Assembly (NCBI RefSeq): GCF_034670125.1
Contig: NZ_JAXMOC010000004.1
Span: 124,001 to 188,000, forward strand
Length of the DNA: 64,000 bases
From: Maricaulis sp034670125
GTDB lineage: Bacteria > Pseudomonadota > Alphaproteobacteria > Caulobacterales > Maricaulaceae
Reading direction: 5' to 3'
Part shown: piece by piece, positions 1 to 9,111 of the stretch
Layout of the letters: each line of letters opens with the position of its first letter
Position numbering within the stretch: position 1 is the first letter of the stretch
Notes under the pieces: model-generated
Told to the model about the DNA's origin: nothing
Databases searched by the model: none
Seen by the model: only the letters and a program-made list of their open reading frames with translations
Position numbers and translations under genes: made by a program

Positions 1-427
1 AAGGGAGGTCAAAGAAACTCCCCATCTCGACCGCGCGGATCAGGAAATGATCATGCATGTATCGATGCCCGTGGTTCCGACAGATGAAGAGTTCGATGTG
101 ATCGTTCCAGAACTCGGCGACGCGTGACTGGTAATTCGGCGTATCCCGATCCCAGCCATTGAAGTCGAGGATATAGGTGTCAAGGTCTTCGATTATGCCG
201 TCAGAACCAGCTGTAGAGTGAAGAACCATCGAACTGCACATGCGGAGTGCGAGGGTCCGGATATCCTGACGTGTGAAGCCGCTCGGCAGAATTTCGGTTG
301 GATCTTCGGCCAGTTCTCCGAGCACATCGGCAATCCGGCATTCCGGCGTTCCGGTTCCAGTCTGTGCGAACGAGGGAGACGCCAGGAGAGACAGTGCGAC
401 AAGGTGTGCGATAGCGCTATGAGTCAT
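1..427 (-). CDS. Partial secreted protein of unknown function (C-terminus beyond the window)
   Basis: The minus-strand frame is open from an ATG at 427 to the window edge, giving 142 codons without a stop. The N-terminus (MTHSAIAHLVALSLLASPSF, then AQ) is a typical Sec signal peptide with cleavage expected after SFA, so the product should be exported to the periplasm. The visible mature part is acidic, contains three cysteines and the stretch FICRNHGHRYMHDHF, and matches no family I recognise. It lies downstream of the M16 pair on the same strand with a 74-base gap, so it could be read from the same transcript. Reading frame and signal peptide are clear; function is unknown. Confidence 0.72.
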   Translation of the reverse strand, partial: MTHSAIAHLVALSLLASPSFAQTGTGTPECRIADVLGELAEDPTEILPSGFTRQDIRTLALRMCSSMVLHSTAGSDGIIEDLDTYILDFNGWDRDTPNYQSRVAEFWNDHIELFICRNHGHRYMHDHFLIRAVEMGSFFDLP

Positions 428-501
428 CAACAACCCTTCCAAACGGCCGGCGGATCACAGCCTATAGACCGCTGTCTCGCGCCGCAATCTACGAACCGGT
501 G

Positions 502-1941
502 TCAGTCGGCGAGAGCGGCGTCGGCGGAACGTCGCACGAATTCCGCCTGCTCGAGCGCCGGCAATGCCCGCAGTCCGACCTCGAACCGGGCCAGATCGCC
601 CACCACCACGAAGGTGAGGCGGTCATCGCGCAGATAGGCGCGGGCGACGGCGTTGACTTCGCGATCGGTGACCGACATCAGGGCCGGGACGCGCCGGTCG
701 AGATAGTCGTGATCGAGCCTGAACGCGTCTCGCAATGCCAGGTTTTCGAGCAGGCCATAGGTCGAGCCGGTCGACATCACGAACAGGCTGGCCAGCCAGC
801 GCCGGGTACCGTCCATGTTCCACGTCTGCTCCCGCGCCGAGGCGATCGTCTCGAAGACAGATGTCAGGGCATCGACGGTACGGGGCGTATCGATATCGTC
901 GGTATAGGTCCACATCCCGCCGCCGCGGGTCCACTGGATGAAACTGCTGGGAGAATAGGACCAGCCGGCCTCGCGCATGCTGGCGGCCAGGGCACCGCCC
1001 AGGGCTGCATCCATCACCGACAATGCCGTGGCATCCTTCGACGTGATCGCGCCAACCGGATAGACCAGATGGATCGTTGTCTGCAGCGAGCCGGGCCGGT
1101 CGACCAAATGCACCACGGGACCCCGGGCCGGGATCGCCAACGGCGCGTTGTCTTGTTCACCGCGTGGCCAGTCCCCAAAGGCTTCCCGTACGGCGGCTTC
1201 CATGCGGACAGCGTCGAACCGGCCGGCGATATAGAGATGGGTCCGGCCGGCACCAAATTTGGCGGCGTGGAAGTCGCGGACATCATTGATCGTGAAGCCA
1301 TCAACCTGACCCGGGCGCGGAAGGCCGAAATGGAAGGGATGGTCGGGCGGGAACAGCGACTGGAAGGCCGTCGTGAAGGCCAGCGAGTCGGGCTCCTGCC
1401 GACGCAGCTCGATATCGCGTGACATGCCGGCGCTGATCCGGGCGAGCGCGTCTGGCGGGAAATCGGGACGGCGCACCGCGTCGGCGATCAGGGCCAGCGC
1501 GTCTTCGCCGTGATCGGACAGCACATGCGCGCCGATCAGGGTGTGGGACTGGGTCACCGTGGTGTTGAGGGCACCACCCATGGCCGCGAAGCGCCGGCCG
1601 ATCTCGGCCCGGTCCAGTCCGGCAAAACCTTCCTCGATCATCGCCGTGGTGAGGTCGGCAATCCAGGTCTGCTCGCCATCATCAATATTGCCGGCTCTCA
1701 CGGAGACAACGATATCCAGGGTCGGCGTCAGCCCCCAGGGAATGAATGTCACGGTCAGGCCGTTTTCCAGCATCAGTGACTGCGACGCCGGCAGTTCAAA
1801 AGGCAGGGGCTCGCCCGGCGCCGGCGGCACCAGTCCGCGACCCGGTTGATCGGCAAGCCCCGTCGCCGTAAGCGAGGCGAGGCCGGCCAGCAGGACGAGT
1901 ATCGTCCGTCCGAGGGTACGAAAGCGATCTGCCAGCATCAT
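502..1941 (-). CDS. M16-family peptidase-like protein without the zinc motif
   Basis: The 479-residue product has an N-terminal signal segment (residues 9-30, ending near TGLA) and the fold sequence of an M16 (insulinase/PqqL-like) protease half, including the MLENGLTVTFIPWG strand and VDRPGSLQTTIHLVYP. Where catalytic M16 proteins carry HxxEH, this one reads WIADLTTAMIEEGF, so the zinc ligands are missing. It begins inside the stop codon of the upstream M16 gene (ATGA-type overlap, 1938-1941). In two-gene M16 systems the non-catalytic partner pairs with the active one to close the chamber. I infer the same here, in the periplasm. Start ATG 1941 or 1938 are both possible. Confidence 0.9.
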   Translation of the reverse strand: MMLADRFRTLGRTILVLLAGLASLTATGLADQPGRGLVPPAPGEPLPFELPASQSLMLENGLTVTFIPWGLTPTLDIVVSVRAGNIDDGEQTWIADLTTAMIEEGFAGLDRAEIGRRFAAMGGALNTTVTQSHTLIGAHVLSDHGEDALALIADAVRRPDFPPDALARISAGMSRDIELRRQEPDSLAFTTAFQSLFPPDHPFHFGLPRPGQVDGFTINDVRDFHAAKFGAGRTHLYIAGRFDAVRMEAAVREAFGDWPRGEQDNAPLAIPARGPVVHLVDRPGSLQTTIHLVYPVGAITSKDATALSVMDAALGGALAASMREAGWSYSPSSFIQWTRGGGMWTYTDDIDTPRTVDALTSVFETIASAREQTWNMDGTRRWLASLFVMSTGSTYGLLENLALRDAFRLDHDYLDRRVPALMSVTDREVNAVARAYLRDDRLTFVVVGDLARFEVGLRALPALEQAEFVRRSADAALAD

Positions 1942-3344
1942 GGCTGCCCCCCCCTGCCAACCGGCGGAGCGGCCGGGTGACCCGTGCCGGGAACCAGTTC
2001 AAGGACCGTCCGGTTGTCGCGACGCAGCCAATCACGGGCGACGCGTTGGATCATTTGCGGGGTCACTTGGTCGAAACCGTCCTCGATCCGGTTGATACGA
2101 CCCGGGTCATCGTCAAACAGGGCGAAACTGGCGAGCAGGTCGGCCACGCCGAAGCGGGTGCCATAGTCGAACTGCATGTAGAATTCGGCGAGGAACTTGC
2201 TGCGCGCGCTGGCCAGGACAGCCTCGCTGACCCGGGTCTCGCGCAGATCGTCGATCACCCGGTCAAACTCGGTCAACACTGTCTCGGGCGCGATTTCTCC
2301 GTCATGAATCAGGCTGGCGGTCCAAAGCATCGGGCCGTCATAATTGAACGCATTGCCCAGAAGGTTGATGCCGCCACCGACGCCGCTGCCATAACCCAGA
2401 TCATCGATCAGGTGCTGCTGCAGCCGGGCATCGCCGCCGCGGGTCAGGATCTGGTCGATCAGGATCATCGTGAAGTATTCCGGCGTGCCGCGTTCCGGCA
2501 TGTGGTAGGCGATGGCGAGACCGGGTTGGGTGGCCAGCGGATCGGTCAGCCGGGCGCGCTTCTCGGTGATTTGGCGTGGCTCGGAGACGTCAATGTCCGG
2601 CAGGTCCGGGCCAGCCGGAATATCGCCGAAATACTGCTCCACCGTGGCCAGGGTGGTGTCCGTGTCGAAGCTTCCCGCGATAACCAGAACGGCATTGCGC
2701 GGCGTATAGTACTGCTCGAAGAACGCCTGCGCGTCCGCCACCGTGGCGGCGTCGAGGTCGCTGAGATCGCCGTAGAAATTATGCGCATTGTGCCAGTTTT
2801 CATTGGCCGCGATCGGCAGGTCGACCCAGGTCCAATCGCCATAAGCGCGGTTCTGGACATTGACGAAAATCTCGTTGCGGACGACGTCGCGTTCGCGCTG
2901 GAAGACCGCTTCGTTGATTGTCGGCGCGGCCATGCGGTCAGCCTCGGCCCATAGGAAGGCATTCAAGGCATTGGCCGGTACGACGCCAAAATAGTTGGTG
3001 AAATCCAGTCGGGTCGAGCCATTGGCGATGCCGCCCAGCCCCGAAATGTAATAGTAGAAGACCGGCTCGGGCAGATTTTGCGAGCCGGAGAAAAAGATGT
3101 GCTCGAACAGGTGGGCAAAACCGGTGCGACCGCGCGGCTCGTTGCGATAGCCGACGCCATAATAGACCGCCACCGTTGCCGTGGGCACGGTATGGTCTTC
3201 GGCCAGCACCACGCGCAGCCCGTTGTCCAGGGTTTCATAGCGCAGCGGGATGTTGACACCGTGGCCGCCGGGCAGGTCTGCTGATGCGATGGGCGTGCAC
3301 AGGGACAGGGTGAGCGCCGCAAAGGCCCGGACGAAAAATCGCAT
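1938..3344 (-). CDS. M16-family zinc metallopeptidase (catalytic subunit)
   Basis: This is an insulinase-type (M16) zinc peptidase of about 468 residues with a signal peptide (RAFAALTLSLCTPIASA). The inverted zinc motif HxxEH is present as HLFEH about 80 residues in, followed by FFSGS. The expected downstream glutamate region (QRERDVVRNEIFV) is also present. The ATG at 3344 is preferred over the GTG at 3353 because AGGGTG lies about eight bases before it. The gene overlaps its non-catalytic partner by 4 bases, so the two are probably translationally coupled and form a periplasmic heterodimer that degrades peptides. Confidence 0.93.
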   Translation of the reverse strand: MRFFVRAFAALTLSLCTPIASADLPGGHGVNIPLRYETLDNGLRVVLAEDHTVPTATVAVYYGVGYRNEPRGRTGFAHLFEHIFFSGSQNLPEPVFYYYISGLGGIANGSTRLDFTNYFGVVPANALNAFLWAEADRMAAPTINEAVFQRERDVVRNEIFVNVQNRAYGDWTWVDLPIAANENWHNAHNFYGDLSDLDAATVADAQAFFEQYYTPRNAVLVIAGSFDTDTTLATVEQYFGDIPAGPDLPDIDVSEPRQITEKRARLTDPLATQPGLAIAYHMPERGTPEYFTMILIDQILTRGGDARLQQHLIDDLGYGSGVGGGINLLGNAFNYDGPMLWTASLIHDGEIAPETVLTEFDRVIDDLRETRVSEAVLASARSKFLAEFYMQFDYGTRFGVADLLASFALFDDDPGRINRIEDGFDQVTPQMIQRVARDWLRRDNRTVLELVPGTGHPAAPPVGRGGQP

Positions 3345-3464
3345 GAAACTCACCCTGATTGACCAATGGATGCGGCTGCGGATGTCGCCGACATCACCCT
3401 ATCAAGCCCGCCGCACGGCCACGGGTCAAATGCTCAGATCAAAGCGCGAGGCGAATTGTCCGGG

Positions 3465-4391
3465 TCAGAGAACTGCGCCGGTCAAGAGTGTCGCGACCAG
3501 CAGCAGGCCGGTGATGCGGTTGGACTTGAACAGATTGAGGCAGCGCGCGCCGTCGCCAATGTCGAGCCGGCGGACCTGGTTGAACAGGTGGGCTGTGTAG
3601 AGGGTGAACGGGATAACGATCCACGGTTCGGCCCGGCTCAGCCAGATCGCCAGGGCGACGAGGATGGCGTTGGCACCATAAAAACCGGCCATCCAGTATT
3701 GCGAATTCTCGCCGAACAGACGGGCGGTCGATTTCACGCCGACCAGCGCATCGTCCTCGCTGTCCTGGTGAGCGTAGATGGTGTCATAGCCCAGCGTCCA
3801 GAACACAGCAGCGAGATAGAGCACGATCATCGCCGCATCGATGCGGCCGGTGGCGGCGGTATAGGCGACGGGTATGCCCCAGTTGAACGTCAGGCCCAGC
3901 CAGGCCTGTGGCCACCAGGTGATGCGCTTCATGAAGGGATAGGCGGCAACCAGCAGCAGGGCTGCAAGGCCAACCAGAATGGCGATCAGTGGCAATTGGA
4001 TCAGCACGAGCAAGCCGACCAGGGCTTGTCCGGCCAGGAAGGCCCACGCCTGCTTCAGGCTCACCGTGCCCGCCGCCAGCGGTCGGTCGGCGGTGCGCGC
4101 GACACGGGCATCAAGGTCGCGGTCGATGATATCGTTATAGGTGCAACCGGCACCGCGCATCGCTACCGCACCAATCGCGAACAGGAAAGCCAGCCAGAGA
4201 TCATAGGGCGCGATCCCGTCGCCGATGCGGGCCAGCATCAATCCCATCCAGCACGGCAGACCCAGCAGCCAGAAGCCGACCGGTCGGTCATAGCGGGCCA
4301 GGCGCAGGTAAGGGCGCAGCACCAGTGGCGCTTGGTCGACCCAGGATTTTGGCAGGCTGTCGGCGACTCGCCGGTCGAAATTCTGTTGCAT
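3465..4391 (-). CDS. ubiA: 4-hydroxybenzoate polyprenyltransferase
   Basis: UbiA prenylates 4-hydroxybenzoate in the inner membrane, an early step of ubiquinone synthesis. The 308-residue product has about eight membrane helices and both aspartate-rich Mg-diphosphate motifs: NDIIDRDLDARV, followed by RTADRPLAAG, and later YDTIYAHQDSEDD. The usual length of the family is about 290-320. ATG 4391 was chosen over an upstream TTG at 4421; neither has a strong ribosome-binding site. The gene is divergent from rsmE with about 98 bases between the starts. A working ubiquinone pathway fits with the cytochrome oxidase and ETF-QO genes in this window. Confidence 0.95.
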   Translation of the reverse strand: MQQNFDRRVADSLPKSWVDQAPLVLRPYLRLARYDRPVGFWLLGLPCWMGLMLARIGDGIAPYDLWLAFLFAIGAVAMRGAGCTYNDIIDRDLDARVARTADRPLAAGTVSLKQAWAFLAGQALVGLLVLIQLPLIAILVGLAALLLVAAYPFMKRITWWPQAWLGLTFNWGIPVAYTAATGRIDAAMIVLYLAAVFWTLGYDTIYAHQDSEDDALVGVKSTARLFGENSQYWMAGFYGANAILVALAIWLSRAEPWIVIPFTLYTAHLFNQVRRLDIGDGARCLNLFKSNRITGLLLVATLLTGAVL

Positions 4392-4489
4392 CGAGGGTGT
4401 TTGGCAAAGGCTGACGGCCAATTCAAGGCAGGAATGCGGGTTCGGCAGCGGGACTTGACGTCCCGGGTGTGCGCGGCCAAAGCGGTGTG

Positions 4490-5254
4490 ATGTCGACCGA
4501 TCCCCGCCTTTTCATTGATGCGCCGCTGTCTGCGGGTGCTGCTATTCCGCTGGCCCGCGAGGATGCCCACTACCTGATCAACGTCATGCGACGGGGCGAG
4601 GGCGACGCGGTCCGCGTCTTCAATGGCCGGGATGGCGAATGGACGGCGCAAATCGCCCACGCCTCGCGCAAGGGCGCGGGACTGACTGTGGGTGAGCAGA
4701 CACGGCCGCAACAAAGCGTGCCGGATCTATGGCTGCTGTTTGCGCCGATCCGGCGGACCAAGACCGAGCTCATCATCGAGAAGGCGACCGAGCTGGGCGT
4801 TGCCGTGATGGCCCCGGTCGTGACTGAACGGACCCAGTCCGACCGTATCAAGGTCGAACGCCTGCAGGCGATCATCAAGGAGGCGGCCGAACAGACTGAA
4901 CGGCTCGACCGGCCCGAGCTGCGCGATAGCGAAAAGCTCGGTGCGCTGCTCGACAACTGGCCGGAAGACCGGGCGCTGATCTTTTGTGACGAGAGCGGCG
5001 ATGAAACCGACGCGGCCTGGGGTGGGGCTCGCGGGCGTGGCCAGCCCATGGCGTCCGCGCTGGCGTCGGTTGGCGACAGGCCGGCGGCGATCCTGATCGG
5101 TCCCGAAGGTGGCTTTTCACCGGCCGAGCGGGATCGATTGCGCCGCCTGGATTGCGTCATCCCGGTGACGCTGGGGCCGCGCATCCTGCGGGCCGAGACG
5201 GCAGCAATCGCAGCCCTGACGATCTGGCAATCGACCTGTGGCGACTGGCAGTAG
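4490..5254 (+). CDS. rsmE: 16S rRNA (uracil-1498-N3)-methyltransferase
   Basis: RsmE methylates U1498 of 16S rRNA on the 30S subunit using S-adenosylmethionine. The 254-residue product has the N-terminal PUA-like part (LAREDAHYLINVMRRGEGD) and the C-terminal SPOUT trefoil-knot motifs ILIGPEGGFSPAE and LGPRILRAETAAIAAL, which bind the cofactor. An in-frame GTG at 4469 would add seven residues, but ATG 4490 matches the usual family start (MSTDPRLFID). The gene is followed after about 108 bases by gshA on the same strand. Confidence 0.95.
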   Translation: MSTDPRLFIDAPLSAGAAIPLAREDAHYLINVMRRGEGDAVRVFNGRDGEWTAQIAHASRKGAGLTVGEQTRPQQSVPDLWLLFAPIRRTKTELIIEKATELGVAVMAPVVTERTQSDRIKVERLQAIIKEAAEQTERLDRPELRDSEKLGALLDNWPEDRALIFCDESGDETDAAWGGARGRGQPMASALASVGDRPAAILIGPEGGFSPAERDRLRRLDCVIPVTLGPRILRAETAAIAALTIWQSTCGDWQ

Positions 5255-5362
5255 CGGGTTTTTGCGCGTCACAAGGCCGTGAATCTCAGAGCGAAACCCT
5301 TGTTCCCGGCGCAGTGCCCCCATATCTGTTGCGGACATTCTGAAACGGCGGGGGCGCTTGGC

Positions 5363-6736
5363 ATGAGCGGCACGTATAATCCGGGCGGCGAAGGTGCTCC
5401 CATTGAAAGCCTGGACCAGCTGACGGCCTATTTTGCCGCCGGCGAGAAGACATCCGACAATTTTCGTATCGGGACCGAGCACGAGAAATTCGGCTTTTCC
5501 CTGGGCGATCACACGCCTCTGCCCTTCCGCGCCGAGGGGCCCAGTGTCGAGAAAATGCTTTCGGGCCTGGAGCGCTTCGGCTGGCAGCCTGTGCGTGAGG
5601 GCGGCGAGCTGATCGCCCTGAAACGCGACGGCGCTTCGATCACGCTGGAGCCGGGCGGGCAGTTCGAACTGTCCGGTGCGCCGCTGGAGACCATCCACCA
5701 GACCTGCGCCGAGGTGAACTCCCACCTCAAGGAGGTGCGCGAAGTCGCCGACGAGATCGGTGCCGGCTTCCTCGGCCTCGGCTTCTCGCCGAAATGGTCG
5801 CTCGAAGAGACGCCGATGATGCCCAAGGCCCGCTACGGGTTGATGAAGGCTTACATGCCGAAAGTCGGCACGATGGGGCATCAGATGATGTTCCGCTCGT
5901 GCACGGTCCAGACCAATCTGGATTTCTCGACCGAAGCCGACATGGCGAAGAAATTTCGCGTCTCGCTGGCCCTGCAGCCGCTGGCGACGGCGCTGTTCGC
6001 CAATTCGCCCTTCAAGGATGGCGGCCTGCACGGCTTCCTGTCCTACCGGGCCCATGTCTGGACCGACACTGACAACAATCGCACCGGCATGCTGCCCTTC
6101 GTTTTCGACGAGGGCTTCGGCTATGAGCAATACCGCGACTGGGCGCTCGACGTGCCGATGTATTTCGTCAAGCGCAAGGGCGAGTATCTCGACGCGACCG
6201 GCAAGTCCTTCCGCGACTTCCTCGACGGAAAACTCGACGTCGTGCCGGGCGAAAAGCCGGTGCTGAGCGACTGGGAAGACCATCTCTCCACCGTCTTCCC
6301 GGAGGTGCGGCTGAAGACATTCCTGGAAATGCGCGGCGCTGACTCAGGGCCGTGGAATACGCTGTGCGCCCTGCCGGCCTTCTGGGTCGGGCTGCTTTAT
6401 GACAACACGGCGCTGGATGCCGCTTGGGACCTGGTCAAGGATTGGGCCGAAGCCGAGCGCGACGCCTTGCGTGTCGGAGCGGCCAAGTCCGGTCTGCATA
6501 CGCCCTTCCGCGACGGCACCTTGCAGGACATCGCCCGCGAAGCCCTGGCCATTGCCCGTGTCGGCCTTCGCGCCCGCGCCCGGCAGAATGGTCATGGCGA
6601 AAGCGAGACGCTCTTCCTTGATGATCTCGACGAGATCGTCCGCACCGGACGCACCCGCGCCGAGGACCTGATCGACCGTTTCAAGGGCGAGTGGGACGGC
6701 TCGATCGAGCCCGTTTTCACCGAGTGCGCCTACTAG
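5363..6736 (+). CDS. gshA: Glutamate-cysteine ligase (plant/alphaproteobacterial type)
   Basis: The enzyme makes gamma-glutamylcysteine, the first and usually rate-limiting step of glutathione synthesis, in the cytoplasm. The 457-residue product matches the class II/plant-type GCL found in alphaproteobacteria: RIGTEHEKFGF near the N-terminus, ITLEPGGQFELSGAPLETIH in the active-site region, and PKARYGLMKAYMPKVGTMGH. The frame is open upstream to 5279, but ATG 5363 (MSGTYNPGG) gives the family length. An inverted repeat (GGCCTGA/TCAGGCC, about 6736-6811) follows the stop. It has no U-tract, so its role as a terminator is unclear. Confidence 0.94.
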   Translation: MSGTYNPGGEGAPIESLDQLTAYFAAGEKTSDNFRIGTEHEKFGFSLGDHTPLPFRAEGPSVEKMLSGLERFGWQPVREGGELIALKRDGASITLEPGGQFELSGAPLETIHQTCAEVNSHLKEVREVADEIGAGFLGLGFSPKWSLEETPMMPKARYGLMKAYMPKVGTMGHQMMFRSCTVQTNLDFSTEADMAKKFRVSLALQPLATALFANSPFKDGGLHGFLSYRAHVWTDTDNNRTGMLPFVFDEGFGYEQYRDWALDVPMYFVKRKGEYLDATGKSFRDFLDGKLDVVPGEKPVLSDWEDHLSTVFPEVRLKTFLEMRGADSGPWNTLCALPAFWVGLLYDNTALDAAWDLVKDWAEAERDALRVGAAKSGLHTPFRDGTLQDIAREALAIARVGLRARARQNGHGESETLFLDDLDEIVRTGRTRAEDLIDRFKGEWDGSIEPVFTECAY

Positions 6737-6895
6737 GCCTGACGGCGAAAATCCGTGTCCGGATGAACGCCGCACACCCAAATGTGTAGCGCTCCCATGC
6801 ATCAGGCCGTCGCCGAGGCTTGAGCCTTCTCCCCGCGCGTGGTCAATTGCGCCCCTATTTAAAGCCCGCGTGGGGCGGGTACTGGGGAGATACGC

Positions 6896-9034
6896 GTGAC
6901 GGACACGACCGCAACGCCGGGCAATGCGCCCAATCAAGAAAACAAGGACACCTCCTTCTTCGGACATCCGAAGGGGCTGGCCATCCTGTTCTTCACGGAG
7001 ATGTGGGAGCGTTTCTCGTATTACGGGATGCGCGGACTGCTGATCATCTACCTGACACAGCACTTCCTGTTCTCTGACGAGCGGTCCGGAGTGATGTACG
7101 GTGCCTATACGGCGTTGGTCTATATCATGACCATCATCGGCGGCACGCTGGCCGACCGTTATCTCGGGCAGAGAAAGGCCGTCACCTTTGGCGCCATCCT
7201 GCTGGTGCTTGGTCACCTCGGCATGGCGTTCGAAGGCAATGGCTCCCGCCAGGACATCACAGTCGCTGGCGAGACGTATGAACTCGAGGCCGAAGGGCGC
7301 GGCGACCGACAGCAACTTTTCATCGACTATGAGGGTGAGGCTCGCCTGCTGGTTTTCCGCAATGACAGCGTGCTGACCCTGACCGGCGAAAACGGTGAAA
7401 CCCGCACATTCCTCGGCGAGCGCTACGACGCGACCGATCAGGAAGTGGAGCGCGCTGCTGAATTCGCCATGGTCGCCGAACCGCGTGGCTTTGTTGCCAA
7501 TATCTGCAACACGTTCGGCCTGTCTGATTGCGCTGGTGAGGCGCCGGCTACCACCCTGGAATTGCCGGGCGAAGGTGAATTCCCGGTCACGGTGACGTCA
7601 GTCGGAGACGATGTTTCACAAAGCGTGACAATCGGCGGGGCGCTGTATCAGCTTGCCGAGTCGGAACTGAGCTACCTCGAGATCGTCGACGATAACGGTA
7701 CCCGTGACAATGACGATGACACTGTCCTCACCTCCGTTGCTGACGGTGAGTACGCCGTCGGCGAGCCGGTGCGTGAGCAGCTCTACGTGTTCATTCTCTA
7801 CCTCTCGCTGGCGCTGATCATTGCTGGCGTCGGCTATCTCAAAGCGAATATTTCGACGATTGTCGGCTCGCTTTACGGGGTCGAGGACAAGCGTCGCGAT
7901 TCCGGCTTCACCCTGTTCTACATGGGCATCAATCTCGGCTCTTTCCTGTCTTCCATCACGTGCGGCATACTCGGCATTGTGTATGGCTGGGCTTGGGGTT
8001 TCGGTCTGGCCGGTATCGGTATGCTGGCGGGCCTGGTCGTCTTCCTCTGGGGGCAGAAATACCTCGGTGGACGGGCCGAGCCGCCGAATCCGGAGAAGCT
8101 GAAGAAGAAGGTCCTGGGCCCGATCACGGTCGAGCAGGCCTGCTATCTGGCGGGGCTTGGCATCATCGCGGTGTCGATGTCGCTGGTCATGAATGCCCAC
8201 GTCATTCCGGAATGGTTTGTCGGCATGTTGGGCGTGGCGGTCTTTGTGCTGCTGGTTCTGTACAGCATCATCAAGCTCAGCGGTGTTGAGCGCAGCCGGA
8301 TGTTTGCGGCGATCTACTTTGTGCTGGCGCAGATCCCGTTCTGGGCCCTGTTCGAACAAGCCGGTTCGTCGCTGAACCTGTTTACGGACCGCCTGGTCGA
8401 CAAGACCATCTTCGGTTGGTCAGTGCCGGCTCCGGTGTTCCAGTCGCTCAATGCCGGCTTCATCTTCATCTTCGCGCCCATCGTGGCGTGGATGTGGATT
8501 GCCTTGGCCAAGCGTAATCGGGAACCCTCCACGCCTGTGAAATTCGCCTTTGGCGTCTTTGGCGTCGGATTGGGCTTCCTGGCGCTTGTAGGCGGTATGC
8601 AGGCAGGTGGTTCGGCCGCGATGACAGCGGTCATCTTCATCTTCCTGATCTACTGGATCCACACCATGGCCGAGCTTCTGCTCTCGCCGGTTGGCCTGTC
8701 CGCCGTCACCAAGCTGGCGCCCGCCCGGGTCGTCGGTATGACGATGGGGGCATGGTTCCTGTATTCTGGCCTGTCCAACTATCTCGCCGGCGTGATCGCG
8801 AAGTCGACCGGGGCCGAGACCGTTGGCGGACAATTGACCAATGTGGCCGCCGCCAAGGCGACGTATGTCAGTGTGTATACTCAGGTCGGTATCATCGCCA
8901 TGTTGATAGCCTTGGTGATGCTGTTGATCTCACCGATCATCAAGCGACTGATGGCTGAGGCCCAGATGACTCCCCACCCGACCGAAACCGAAGCCGGTGG
9001 GCCGTCAATGGACCGGTCGTCCGACGCTCCCTAG
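6896..9034 (+). CDS. POT/PTR family proton-coupled peptide transporter with periplasmic insertion
   Basis: Proton-dependent oligopeptide transporters import di- and tripeptides across the inner membrane. The family signature ExxERFxYY is present at residues 35-43 (EMWERFSYY), and helix 4 carries GVGYLKANIS. At 712 residues the protein is about 200 longer than ordinary bacterial POTs. The excess is a hydrophilic block at roughly residues 113-292, between helices 3 and 4, on the predicted periplasmic side. It is rich in beta-type alternation, contains two cysteines (204, 212), and has an acidic run DNGTRDNDDD. Translation starts at GTG 6896 behind GGGGAGA. A strong terminator follows. Confidence 0.93.
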   Translation: MTDTTATPGNAPNQENKDTSFFGHPKGLAILFFTEMWERFSYYGMRGLLIIYLTQHFLFSDERSGVMYGAYTALVYIMTIIGGTLADRYLGQRKAVTFGAILLVLGHLGMAFEGNGSRQDITVAGETYELEAEGRGDRQQLFIDYEGEARLLVFRNDSVLTLTGENGETRTFLGERYDATDQEVERAAEFAMVAEPRGFVANICNTFGLSDCAGEAPATTLELPGEGEFPVTVTSVGDDVSQSVTIGGALYQLAESELSYLEIVDDNGTRDNDDDTVLTSVADGEYAVGEPVREQLYVFILYLSLALIIAGVGYLKANISTIVGSLYGVEDKRRDSGFTLFYMGINLGSFLSSITCGILGIVYGWAWGFGLAGIGMLAGLVVFLWGQKYLGGRAEPPNPEKLKKKVLGPITVEQACYLAGLGIIAVSMSLVMNAHVIPEWFVGMLGVAVFVLLVLYSIIKLSGVERSRMFAAIYFVLAQIPFWALFEQAGSSLNLFTDRLVDKTIFGWSVPAPVFQSLNAGFIFIFAPIVAWMWIALAKRNREPSTPVKFAFGVFGVGLGFLALVGGMQAGGSAAMTAVIFIFLIYWIHTMAELLLSPVGLSAVTKLAPARVVGMTMGAWFLYSGLSNYLAGVIAKSTGAETVGGQLTNVAAAKATYVSVYTQVGIIAMLIALVMLLISPIIKRLMAEAQMTPHPTETEAGGPSMDRSSDAP

Positions 9035-9055
9035 CGGCGACGATCCGAACCAAAA

Positions 9056-9090
9056 AGAAGGCCGCGGAACTTCGGTTCTGCGGCCTTTTT
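9056..9090. terminator. Bidirectional intrinsic terminator between convergent genes
   Basis: A 13-base-pair stem (9058-9070 with 9075-9087, one G-T pair) closed by a TTCG tetraloop is followed by TTTTT on the plus strand and preceded by AAAAA, which reads as T on the minus strand. It therefore serves both the transporter gene ending at 9034 and the protease gene ending at 9112. Confidence 0.93.
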
Positions 9091-9111
9091 CTTTGCGCTT
9101 TCCTGAGCGGA

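Noticed and set aside
6736..6811. GGCCTGA/TCAGGCC inverted repeat after gshA
   Set aside because: The arms are short, about 60 bases apart and not followed by a U-tract, so I could not support it as a terminator.
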